A DNA stretch of 64,000 bases from Anaerolineae bacterium (lineage in GTDB: Bacteria; Chloroflexota; Anaerolineae; Aggregatilineales; UBA2796), in the NCBI GenBank assembly GCA_019637555.1, contig JAHBVK010000016.1, forward strand, positions 35,870 through 99,869, given 5' to 3'. Shown piece by piece: positions 36,295 through 43,540 of this stretch. Made by a program: the position numbers and the translations under genes. The stretch's first letter is position 1, and the number at the start of each line of letters is the position of its first letter. The notes beneath the pieces are model-generated. The model was given only the letters and a program-made list of their open reading frames with translations. It did no database searches and was not told the origin of the DNA.

Positions 36295-36300
36295 TATAAT
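36295..36300 (+). promoter_or_regulatory. -10 box directly before yraN (leaderless start)
   Basis: TATAAT at 36295-36300 ends only 8 bases before the ATG at 36309, so transcription should begin at or next to the start codon and the message would have no room for a ribosome site. Confidence 0.6.
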
Positions 36301-36308
36301 CTGCTTTC

Positions 36309-36668
36309 ATGACCGATCAACGGCGTGAACGCGGGCAGAAATCGGAAGCGCTGGCGGAAGCCGCGCTTCTTCGGGCTGGCTATACGATAGTCGAACGCAA
36401 CTGGCGAACTGCTATTGGCGAGATCGACATCATAGCACAGCACAACGATGAATTGGTGTTTGTGGAAGTGCGGATGCGTTATGACGGCGTAGAAGCCGCT
36501 ATGGAAAGCATCGGCAAACGCAAGCAATCTCGCCTCAAGAAGCTGGCACAGGAATACCTCAACGCCAACCAATTGGACGACTCCGCCTTTCGCTTCGACG
36601 CTGTGATCATCGGAATCGAAAAAGGCAAACGAGTTGTAGAGATCATTGAAAATGCAGTGGATTGGTAA
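36309..36668 (+). CDS. yraN: YraN/UPF0102 family nuclease-fold protein
   Basis: The 119-residue protein matches the UPF0102 family in length and motifs: RGQKSEALAEAALLRAGY, the nuclease-like GEIDIIA and LVFVEVRMR, and an RKQSRLKKLA helix. The fold is that of Holliday-junction-type endonucleases, with acidic residues at the expected places. The cellular role is unsettled. It leads a four-gene run on the plus strand (yraN, glutaminyl cyclase, miaA, BsuPI-like protein) with overlaps of 17 and 11 bases and a 5-base gap, and seems to be expressed from a leaderless promoter. Confidence 0.9.
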   Translation: MTDQRRERGQKSEALAEAALLRAGYTIVERNWRTAIGEIDIIAQHNDELVFVEVRMRYDGVEAAMESIGKRKQSRLKKLAQEYLNANQLDDSAFRFDAVIIGIEKGKRVVEIIENAVDW

Positions 36669-37500
36669 AACTCAGCGACTGTTGTCGTTTGTAACATTAG
36701 TCATTTTTCTCTCCGCCTGTACGGTAACTGTAAATGAAACTGGCAAACTGGGGCGCATCTCCATTGATCCGCCTGCTGTCGCCTATGTGCGCCCGCAAAT
36801 CATTTCCGCTCGCTTCCACGATCCCAGTTCGTATACGCAGGGACTGATCCTTGTGAACGGCGTGTTCTACGAAAGCGGAGGTCAATATGGCGAGTCCACA
36901 CTGCGGAAGGTGGATCCACAGACAGGGACGGTGCTGCAAATGATCAGCATTCCAGCGCAGTATTTTGCGGAGGGCTTGGCGCTGGTCGGTGATCGGCTAA
37001 TCCAGTTGACGTGGAAGGAACAGGTCGCCTTCATTTACGATGTGAATACCTTCGAGAAGATCGGAGAGTATTCATATGAGGGCGAAGGTTGGGGTTTGTG
37101 TTACGACGGCGAATGGTTGTACATGAGCAATGGCAGCAGCAACTTGACCCGCCGCGATCCTAATTCCTTTGAGGTCAAGGAGACAATCCCCGTAACACTG
37201 TTCGACCAGCCTGTGTCACAGCTTAACGAACTGGAGTGCGTTGGCAATTCGGTCTATGCCAATATCTACACCACTGATCAGATAGTCAAGATCGATAAAC
37301 ACAGCGGGCGCGTGAGTGCTTACATTGAGACTGCACGGATGCTTAACGATGGTGCATCATTGCTTACCGCCGAGCAAGCTAACCTGATGTACCAGCGACA
37401 GGTATTAAACGGCATCGCTTACGATCCTGAGAAAGATGTGTTCCTGATCACTGGCAAATATTGGCCCGTGCTGTTTGAAGTGCGGCTGGATGAACGTTGA
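36652..37500 (+). CDS. Glutaminyl-peptide cyclotransferase (plant/bacterial beta-propeller type), lipoprotein
   Basis: The ATG at 36652 overlaps the end of yraN by 17 bases. The 282-residue protein has a lipoprotein signal (LLSFVTLVIFLSAC). The propeller motifs of bacterial glutaminyl cyclases are visible: FHDPSSYTQGLILVNGVFYESGGQYGES, split over residues 55-85, then FAEGLALVGDRLIQLTWKE, NELECVGNSVYANIY and LNGIAYDPEKDVFLITGKYWP. The enzyme makes N-terminal pyroglutamate on exported proteins at the outer face of the membrane. Confidence 0.88.
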   Translation: MQWIGKTQRLLSFVTLVIFLSACTVTVNETGKLGRISIDPPAVAYVRPQIISARFHDPSSYTQGLILVNGVFYESGGQYGESTLRKVDPQTGTVLQMISIPAQYFAEGLALVGDRLIQLTWKEQVAFIYDVNTFEKIGEYSYEGEGWGLCYDGEWLYMSNGSSNLTRRDPNSFEVKETIPVTLFDQPVSQLNELECVGNSVYANIYTTDQIVKIDKHSGRVSAYIETARMLNDGASLLTAEQANLMYQRQVLNGIAYDPEKDVFLITGKYWPVLFEVRLDER

Positions 37501-38437
37501 GTCGCAGCCGCTAATCGTCATCGCGGGTCCAACGGGTGTCGGCAAGACGGCACTGGCGGTACAAATTGGGCACGAACTTGAGGCTGAAGTCGTCAGCGCC
37601 GACAGCCGCCAGATTTATCGCTATATGGATATCGGCACGGCGAAACCAACGCCCACCGAACGCGCCGCGATTCCCCACCATCTGATCGACATCGTTGATC
37701 CTGACCAGACGCTGACGATGGCAGAGTATCAGCGGTTGGCAAACGCCGCGATCCGTGACATCCATGCACGTGGCAAGCTGCCATTATTCGTCGGAGGGAC
37801 GGGACAGTACATCACGGCAGTGATCGAAGGCTGGAGCGCCCCCGAAGTGCCGCCGAATCCGCAGTTACGCGCCGAGTTAGAAACTTATGCTGCTGACTAT
37901 GGGGCACTGGCATTGTTCGAGCGATTGCGCCAGCTTGATCCCGTCAGCGCCGAACGGATGGATCCGCTGAATGTGCGGCGAACGGTGCGGGCGCTAGAAG
38001 TTTGTATCGTGACGGGACGCCCATTCAGCGAGCAACGCAGCAAGAATCCCCCATCGTATCAAGTGCTGCAACTAGGCTTAACGCTGGATCGTGCGGCGCT
38101 GTATGAGCGGCTAGATCGGCGTATCGACGCGATGATGGATGCCGGATTGTTGCAGGAAGTACGCAATTTACACGCACAAGGGTATGATTGGAGTCTGCCG
38201 TCCATGAGCGGTTTGGGGTACGCACAGTTAGGGCGTCACCTGCGCGGCGAATGGGATTTGGCAGAAGCTGTCAGCGCGATCAAGGCGGATACACGGACAT
38301 TCGTGCGGCGGCAGTACACATGGTTTCGCAAATATACACAGTTGCAATGGCTAGAACTGCCAGAAGCGTCCGAGGTACTTTCGTTAATCCGAGAGTGGCT
38401 GGCACGCTTAACTAAGCAGCACGATCAGGAGAAGTAA
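37490..38437 (+). CDS. miaA: tRNA dimethylallyltransferase MiaA
   Basis: The 315-residue enzyme adds a dimethylallyl group to A37 of tRNAs that read codons beginning with U. It has the P-loop GPTGVGKTALA, the DSRQIYRYMDIGTAKP motif, the HHLIDI catalytic segment, GGTGQYI and the C-terminal RQYTWFRK that contacts tRNA. The ATG at 37490 overlaps the preceding gene by 11 bases, so translation is probably coupled. The length is normal. Confidence 0.97.
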   Translation: MNVESQPLIVIAGPTGVGKTALAVQIGHELEAEVVSADSRQIYRYMDIGTAKPTPTERAAIPHHLIDIVDPDQTLTMAEYQRLANAAIRDIHARGKLPLFVGGTGQYITAVIEGWSAPEVPPNPQLRAELETYAADYGALALFERLRQLDPVSAERMDPLNVRRTVRALEVCIVTGRPFSEQRSKNPPSYQVLQLGLTLDRAALYERLDRRIDAMMDAGLLQEVRNLHAQGYDWSLPSMSGLGYAQLGRHLRGEWDLAEAVSAIKADTRTFVRRQYTWFRKYTQLQWLELPEASEVLSLIREWLARLTKQHDQEK

Positions 38438-38442
38438 ACGAC

Positions 38443-39147
38443 ATGTCCCGTTGGCGCGGTTATTATGATCGATTCAACACGGCTGATCCGGTCATTCGCC
38501 TGATCATGGTGGCGGGTTTGGTGCTGGTGATGGCGATTGCGCTGCCGCGCTTTATGACCATCACAGGCAGCGGCATCGATTGTGCTAACTTGCCAGTACC
38601 GTCGATCTCCGGCAGCAATCAATCGTGGTTGGCACAGCAGCCGGGAGTGGCTGATAACTTAAAATTGGAACTGGTAACGGATCGACAGGTGTTCAGTCAG
38701 GGTGAACCACTGGTCTTATATGTGCGTTTCATCAATGACGGATTAGCGCCGTTGACACTGTACCTGACTTCGCAAAGCGTGATTTTTCGCTATAACAATG
38801 AAGAGATCGGCGTTCTGTTATTCCTTCAAGAATTACAGTCACAGCGCATCATCGGTGAAAATGCCAACGTCAACCGCCCGCTGACCGCGCCGCAGCAGTA
38901 CACCAGCGATCAGCTACGCTCGCTGGGACCGCGCCAACGCTGCTCGGTACGGATCGAAATCTCATGGGCACGGTTGCAGACAGCGGGCGCGACCACCGGA
39001 CAGTACCGCGCAGTGGTCACCTATCGCAACAATACTACTGGTATCCTACCGCCTGTCGCCGGATTGACACCAACTCCGGTGTTCACTACACAGGGAGTTT
39101 GGACAGGCACCGTACAATCTAACGATGTGCTGTTCAATATCGGTTAA
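38443..39147 (+). CDS. Membrane-anchored BsuPI-like domain protein
   Basis: The 234-residue protein has one membrane helix near residues 20-38 and an extracellular beta-sandwich. The stretch DRQVFSQGEPLVLYVRFIND and the later LYLTSQSVIFRY resemble BsuPI (intracellular proteinase inhibitor) Ig-like domains. Function unknown. It starts 5 bases after miaA, with a GGAG site inside the miaA end, and its stop overlaps the convergent gene by 4 bases. Confidence 0.6.
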   Translation: MSRWRGYYDRFNTADPVIRLIMVAGLVLVMAIALPRFMTITGSGIDCANLPVPSISGSNQSWLAQQPGVADNLKLELVTDRQVFSQGEPLVLYVRFINDGLAPLTLYLTSQSVIFRYNNEEIGVLLFLQELQSQRIIGENANVNRPLTAPQQYTSDQLRSLGPRQRCSVRIEISWARLQTAGATTGQYRAVVTYRNNTTGILPPVAGLTPTPVFTTQGVWTGTVQSNDVLFNIG

Positions 39148-39554
39148 GCGGTCTTTTGCTTGCCGACCACATCGACCAGCGCCTGCCAACCGACACCATA
39201 TTGAAAGACCAGACAAAGACTGGCTAAGGTGACAGGCGCTTCGGGAATCTGGCTAGAAATGCCTGAGTAGACCAACGCTGCCAGCAGAATTGCGATCACT
39301 GCGTAGCCCACTTCGATTTTGATCTGGCGTGTGGAAAACCAACTATCGATCATCTGCTTGGCGATGATGCCGAGTACCACCACCCCGAAATAAATCAGGT
39401 CTGCTGCTGAAATATCGAAAAGTGACGAGCTACCATCGGGAAGGCTGCTTGATCCTTCGATCACTGTGCTGGTTGGCGCTGTCAGACTCAGCACCATGAT
39501 CACGACAGCAACAATGACCAGAGCGACAATACCAGTTACACGCATTTTCTTCAT
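39144..39554 (-). CDS. Small membrane protein, unknown
   Basis: The 136-residue protein has three or four membrane helices (about residues 7-25, 50-67, 82-99 and possibly 108-125) and no recognised motif. It is a single-gene minus-strand unit whose stop overlaps the BsuPI-like gene by 4 bases. Confidence 0.5.
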   Translation of the reverse strand: MKKMRVTGIVALVIVAVVIMVLSLTAPTSTVIEGSSSLPDGSSSLFDISAADLIYFGVVVLGIIAKQMIDSWFSTRQIKIEVGYAVIAILLAALVYSGISSQIPEAPVTLASLCLVFQYGVGWQALVDVVGKQKTA

Positions 39555-39697
39555 CTATTCCCCTGTATCTGCTACTAAGCGGTTGAATTGAATCGATAGG
39601 GCATTATACGTGGCGGTGGGTAACACGCAAAAACAAGCTATTGAGGACATTTTTAGGCTGCAACCCCTAACATGAGGATGTAAATGTGTTCTGTGGA

Positions 39698-39712
39698 CAG
39701 TGAACTTCACTG
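39698..39712. promoter_or_regulatory. Palindrome upstream of the GlsB-type gene
   Basis: CAGTGAA-C-TTCACTG is a perfect 7+7 inverted repeat, and further imperfect symmetry extends it to about 21 bases. It lies 31 bases before the start at 39743 and could be an operator. Confidence 0.45.
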
Positions 39713-39742
39713 CCCGCCTCACTCACCTAAGGGAGCATTCGC

Positions 39743-40045
39743 ATGGGAGAGTTCATTAATGGCTTGATTGCCTCACCATTCATCTGTATCGGATGGTTGA
39801 TTGTCGGGGCAATTGCTGGCGCTGTAGCACGTAACGTAATGGGATCGCGCGATGCGTCGATGGTCAACGACATCATCCTCGGTTTGATTGGTGCTGTCGT
39901 CGGTGGTTTTGTCGCTGGACTATTGGGCTTAGGTCCATCACCAGCCTCGGCGGGGTTGGAACGGGTGATCATTAATCTGGTCATTGCCATCGTTGGCGCG
40001 ATTATCGTGATTGCGATAGGACGTGCGCTACGTCGGGCTACGTAG
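39743..40045 (+). CDS. GlsB/YeaQ/YmgE family membrane protein
   Basis: The 100-residue protein has three Gly-rich membrane helices with the family pattern GWLIVGAIAGAVARNVMG followed by NDIILGLIGAVVGGFVAG. Family members are small inner-membrane proteins, often stress-induced and once called transglycosylase-associated; their biochemical role is not known. A GGGAG site precedes the ATG, and a palindrome lies just upstream. Confidence 0.8.
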   Translation: MGEFINGLIASPFICIGWLIVGAIAGAVARNVMGSRDASMVNDIILGLIGAVVGGFVAGLLGLGPSPASAGLERVIINLVIAIVGAIIVIAIGRALRRAT

Positions 40046-40087
40046 CGAGTTAGCTGCGACTTTTCCTTGTCGTCGAGTCTCTCCTCA

Positions 40088-41071
40088 TCAGGCTGGAGCG
40101 CTGACAGAAGGCACTTGTTCTCCCCCAACGAGTTGTCTTTCCGTCAGCGCTCCGCCTCGTTTTAGCGCCACTAAAGTCAGCAGCAAAGAGCCAACGAGGA
40201 TCACCAACAGCAGTACGGTTACGCCCAGTAGACCGGGCAGTGCACCGACATGATCGCCGCGCGTCCAACTGATCAGTGGGAAGGCAAGCTGCATTAAGCC
40301 GACGGTACCGCCATCAGCCAGCGTAAACGGTGTGAAAGACCAGTACTGCCAGAACCACGTATTTCCCAAGCGATAACGCGCGAATCCAGCAAAGATGGCT
40401 ACAGGTGCAAAGCGAATGCATAGCGCCAGTACTGCCGCGGTGATCGAACGGCGCGTTAAGGCACTACCAACCATCCCCAAGGCTACACAACTCAAGACTT
40501 CAAGAACGGTCAGCAGTACCGTTAAGACAACGGCAAGTATCCACGCCCACGGAATCCACGTGATGGCAGCGCTGTCGCAAAACGTAGTCGAACTGCGTAC
40601 ATAGCATTGGTAGTAGGCGTAGGTGCTAGTCAGGCTGAGAGACATCAGCGGCAGTGTAAGCAAACGCAAGACGCCGAACCCCAGCATCCATGGCATTACG
40701 GAAAGTAGGGCTGCCCGCAGCTTGCCAGACAAAATACGGCGGGCGCTGATCCCCGTGAGAACGAGCGTATCCCACGTCATACCGATATGTTCACGGCTGA
40801 CTGCTCCCGCTCCCGCAATAATGGCGCGGATGCTGACCATGGCATGAAAAATCCACAGCATCATGATTACGGTGAGTAAGCCGTTGTTGAGGCGGAAATG
40901 GTTGAAATCGAGCAGATACGCGGAGACTGCTAGTGCCACCACAGTTAAGACGAGGACAATGATACTTTCATGACGCTGCCAACGCTGCGCGACCCGACGA
41001 AAGTAAAGCAACTCCCGCCACAAGATTGGGTTGCTACCGCTGCGGATGCGTGGATAGTCAATTGTTGCCAT
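40088..41071 (-). CDS. ABC-2 type transporter permease
   Basis: The ATG at 41071 has GAGG 6 bases upstream and is preferred over 41131, giving 327 residues. The protein has six or more membrane helices and the ABC-2 permease signature in SREHIGMTWDTLVLTGISARRILSGKL, split at the first cytoplasmic loop, where the coupling helix contacts an ATPase. No ABC ATPase gene lies next to it, so the ATPase must be encoded elsewhere. Substrate unknown. Confidence 0.7.
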   Translation of the reverse strand: MATIDYPRIRSGSNPILWRELLYFRRVAQRWQRHESIIVLVLTVVALAVSAYLLDFNHFRLNNGLLTVIMMLWIFHAMVSIRAIIAGAGAVSREHIGMTWDTLVLTGISARRILSGKLRAALLSVMPWMLGFGVLRLLTLPLMSLSLTSTYAYYQCYVRSSTTFCDSAAITWIPWAWILAVVLTVLLTVLEVLSCVALGMVGSALTRRSITAAVLALCIRFAPVAIFAGFARYRLGNTWFWQYWSFTPFTLADGGTVGLMQLAFPLISWTRGDHVGALPGLLGVTVLLLVILVGSLLLTLVALKRGGALTERQLVGGEQVPSVSAPA

Positions 41072-41110
41072 CTGCCGCCTCGCTATTGGCTGATGCAGGC
41101 AAATGGTAGC

Positions 41111-41150
41111 GAAAACAAAAACGGCGAACAACGTTTTCGCTGTTCGCCGT
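41111..41150 (-). terminator. Rho-independent terminator of the 59-residue membrane protein gene
   Basis: On the minus strand a perfect 10-bp stem (41141-41150 with 41121-41130) is followed by TTTTGTTTTT-type sequence (41111-41120). It lies 38 bases after the stop at 41189, separating this gene from the ABC permease. Confidence 0.9.
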
Positions 41151-41188
41151 CCATTGCTGAACTTAGAATTAGGATTGATTGATGAAGA

Positions 41189-41368
41189 TCAGAGCCGTTT
41201 GAACAACGCTACGATTACACCGACGATCAAGTAAAATGGCATCATGATGGCTATTCCGGTTAACACGCCCTTAGCAGGTTTGTCGATTTCTTCAGCAGTG
41301 AGGATGGTGGACGGTGCTGATTTTCTGCTTAATTCGGGCTGTTCGAACTTATATACCTTGAGAGCCAT
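41189..41368 (-). CDS. 59-residue single-pass membrane protein
   Basis: An ATG at 41366-41368 opens 59 codons ending in TGA at 41189-41191. The N-terminal 35 residues are soluble and charged (MALKVYKFEQPELSRK at the start). They are followed by one membrane helix (GIAIMMPFYLIVGVIVALF) and a basic end FKRL. An AAAGG lies about 10 bases upstream. The gene has its own strong terminator and an operator-like palindrome upstream, so it seems to be a free-standing expressed unit. No family is recognised. Confidence 0.65.
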   Translation of the reverse strand: MALKVYKFEQPELSRKSAPSTILTAEEIDKPAKGVLTGIAIMMPFYLIVGVIVALFKRL

Positions 41369-41423
41369 TTTTGCTTGACCTTTGTCTTGAAGAATGTATC
41401 TATAGAGTAAGCTTAAAATTCCC

Positions 41424-41438
41424 TTGTGATGATCACAA
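41424..41438. promoter_or_regulatory. Operator-like palindrome TTGTGA-TGA-TCACAA
   Basis: A perfect 6+6 inverted repeat lies 55 bases upstream of the small membrane protein gene. The half-sites look like CRP half-sites, but the spacer is 3-5 bases rather than the 6 that CRP needs. Confidence 0.45.
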
Positions 41439-41534
41439 TGGTATCATAAATAATCAACAAAGAAACAAGGTTTCATGTAAATTGTAAATCAATTCTAATC
41501 TTTTCAGGTTCGATCAGTTTCTGCGTATGAATAA

Positions 41535-42371
41535 TCATACCTCACGCTCACGCACACCTGCAAACAAGTCGCTCTCGATCGGTTCACCGCGGCGAGGTTC
41601 GGGTACTACGCGGGTGAAGCCAGCAGTCTGCATCGCCCGACTGATATACAGCCGCGCTAACGGAAAGCCCGCACGAGGGCTGATCTGACTGGCGTGACAA
41701 TCCGCCGCTTTCTGCCCCTGATCCGTCCACGCTTTGACCGAGATGCGGGCGTGTACTGGCTCCACGGCTTCTAGTACCGCCATAAAATCAACATCTTTAT
41801 TTACCCCCATCTTGCGCGGATCGCGCCCGGCAAGGCGGGAGAAAAACACACCCATCTTCAGCAAGCCCATCGGGAAGGAACTGTAGTAGAGCTTTTGTGG
41901 TGCGTTAGGCTGCCCTTGCAGCCGATTGAAGGCGGCTGCTGTTGCCTGTTGAATCTTAATGTGATCAGGATGCCCGTAACCACCAAATTTGTTGAAAGTG
42001 ACAACTACCTGCGGGCGAATTCGCTCCATTACCTCGATCACTTGCTGAATAAGGGTTTCGGGATCAGCCTGCCACAGTGCTTGCGGATCGTTATTGTCGG
42101 CGCTGCCCATCATGCCCGAATCGCGGTAGCCAAATTTGATCACTTCTTTCAGTCCCAAGACTTGCGCCGCGCAGTCGAGTTCCGCAGTACGCAGTTCAGC
42201 CACGGTCTTATAACCATTCATCTTCTCCGCTGACACCGTGCCAACATCGCCGTTGGTGGCACAAATCAGGGATACTTCAATCCCTTGTGAGGTGCAGCGT
42301 GAAATGAATGCGCCTGACCCGAACGATTCGTCATCTGGATGCGCCAGCGCAAATAACAGGCGTTTAGTCAT
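41535..42371 (-). CDS. PIG-L family deacetylase
   Basis: The 278-residue protein has the zinc site of the PIG-L/LmbE family: AHPDDESFG near the N-terminus and the later HPDH (YGHPDHIKI). Family members remove acetyl groups from N-acetylglucosaminyl conjugates, for example in mycothiol and bacillithiol synthesis (MshB, BshB) or GPI precursors. The sequence starting MTKRLLFALAHPDDESFG and the NGDVGTVS loop look MshB-like, but no thiol-biosynthesis partners are nearby. Another family member lies at 48936-49736. Confidence 0.85.
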   Translation of the reverse strand: MTKRLLFALAHPDDESFGSGAFISRCTSQGIEVSLICATNGDVGTVSAEKMNGYKTVAELRTAELDCAAQVLGLKEVIKFGYRDSGMMGSADNNDPQALWQADPETLIQQVIEVMERIRPQVVVTFNKFGGYGHPDHIKIQQATAAAFNRLQGQPNAPQKLYYSSFPMGLLKMGVFFSRLAGRDPRKMGVNKDVDFMAVLEAVEPVHARISVKAWTDQGQKAADCHASQISPRAGFPLARLYISRAMQTAGFTRVVPEPRRGEPIESDLFAGVREREV

Positions 42372-42382
42372 GTGTTATCGCT

Positions 42383-43078
42383 TTATCGTTTTACGAGGGA
42401 TGTGAGCTTGTCGATATTGCCAGCGTACCACTGACTGGCTAATGTCGCAATGGCACGTGTGGACAAATAATTAACGGCGAAGCCGATGATCAGTCCGATG
42501 CCGGGGATCACTTTGGCGAATGCCTTCTCGGAGATGATTAACAGCAGGCGTCGCAGTGCAAAGCGGCTTAGTTCACCGCTACCTCTGACCAATATTTCCT
42601 CCCCTGTGCGCCCGACGTGTGCTGAGAGCACTTCGTTGAGTTTAAGCACGGGCACTTCCGGCAGGTTGAGCTTGAGGCTGCTTAGTTCGCGGCGCTGCTG
42701 ATAGTTGGCGTCCTGACTATACGCCCATGCAATGAAGTGCAGCATATCGGTCTGCAACTGTGCCGAGGTCAGTAGGTCGATAGTCAGACCGAGCGGCAAG
42801 ATAGGCAGCCCGCCCACACTGGTGATCGCGCCGATAATTCCGGACCGTAATGCTTGTTGATGCGCGATTTTCTGTACCAATTGGGCAGTATTCAGATTAG
42901 CGTTGCGCTGTTGAAGCTGATTGAAGTCGCGGCGCAGTTTCGCTTCGTCACGACGTAACAGCTGCTGTCCGCGCACCAGCACGAAGATAGAAGCAAGGAG
43001 GAGCAGGATGAAGGGAACGATACAGCAAGCGAGGAGGATCAGCAGTGGATAATTATAGTTCGACAGGTAATCGGTCAT
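42383..43078 (-). CDS. EcsC-family membrane protein
   Basis: The 231-residue protein has an N-terminal membrane helix (10-35), a charged coiled region, and a helical domain. Its features GGLPILPLGLTIDLLTSAQLQ and KVIPGIGLIIGFAVNYLSTR match the EcsC family. EcsC proteins are poorly characterised; in Bacillus the gene accompanies an ABC transporter. The gene overlaps the stop of the upstream DUF1917-like gene by 4 bases (ATGA), so the two are coupled. Confidence 0.65.
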   Translation of the reverse strand: MTDYLSNYNYPLLILLACCIVPFILLLLASIFVLVRGQQLLRRDEAKLRRDFNQLQQRNANLNTAQLVQKIAHQQALRSGIIGAITSVGGLPILPLGLTIDLLTSAQLQTDMLHFIAWAYSQDANYQQRRELSSLKLNLPEVPVLKLNEVLSAHVGRTGEEILVRGSGELSRFALRRLLLIISEKAFAKVIPGIGLIIGFAVNYLSTRAIATLASQWYAGNIDKLTSLVKR

Positions 43079-43515
43079 TCACTACTCCGCCCCGAAGTCG
43101 AGGTGTTATCGCTCTCGTTGGTATAGTCTAGGGGATTTGTGATGCCAAGATCGCGTAGAGCGCGGTAGACCCGCGCCCTATCGTCTAGATCGTCGGCATC
43201 GTAAGTACGCACATAGATCACACAACCAGCGGGATTCTGGCGTGAGATCACGGCGACTTTGGATTTATAACCAAGTTTGCCCTGCTCGGTAGCCGTCTTG
43301 ACCGTCGTCCATAGAGCATCTACCTGATCGAGGGAACAGACGAGTACCCACTGACCAGTATTCGCCGTCGGCGTTGATCCTTCCGTCTGCCGTTTCACCT
43401 CGATCCAGTAGTTGATCTGCGTTTGTGATGGCAGCGCGTCAGCGTCGTGTTGCATACGGGCGCGCTGCACCATCTGGATTAAGTCGAGCTTGGAAGGATC
43501 AATCTGGTCAGGCAT
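43075..43515 (-). CDS. DUF1917-like (phosphothreonine-lyase-like) protein
   Basis: The 146-residue protein carries INYWIEVKRQTEG, TGQWVLVCSLDQVDALW, KLGYKSKVAVIS and VIYVRTYDADDLDDRARVYRALRDLGI in the order seen in the DUF1917/UPF0696 family, also labelled putative phosphothreonine lyase. Whether the catalytic residues are kept I cannot say. It overlaps the EcsC-family gene by 4 bases and they are likely one operon. Confidence 0.55.
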   Translation of the reverse strand: MPDQIDPSKLDLIQMVQRARMQHDADALPSQTQINYWIEVKRQTEGSTPTANTGQWVLVCSLDQVDALWTTVKTATEQGKLGYKSKVAVISRQNPAGCVIYVRTYDADDLDDRARVYRALRDLGITNPLDYTNESDNTSTSGRSSE

Positions 43516-43540
43516 TAATAACTAGTATCCAAGACTACAC

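Noticed and set aside
39727..40128. Minus-strand 133-codon open frame over the GlsB-type gene
   Set aside because: The plus-strand product matches a known family with a good ribosome site, so the minus frame is a shadow.
41424..41438. CRP-type cAMP receptor site
   Set aside because: The TGTGA and TCACA half-sites are there and would fit with the cyclases in this window, but only 5 bases separate them instead of 6, and no CRP gene is visible. It is kept only as a generic palindrome.
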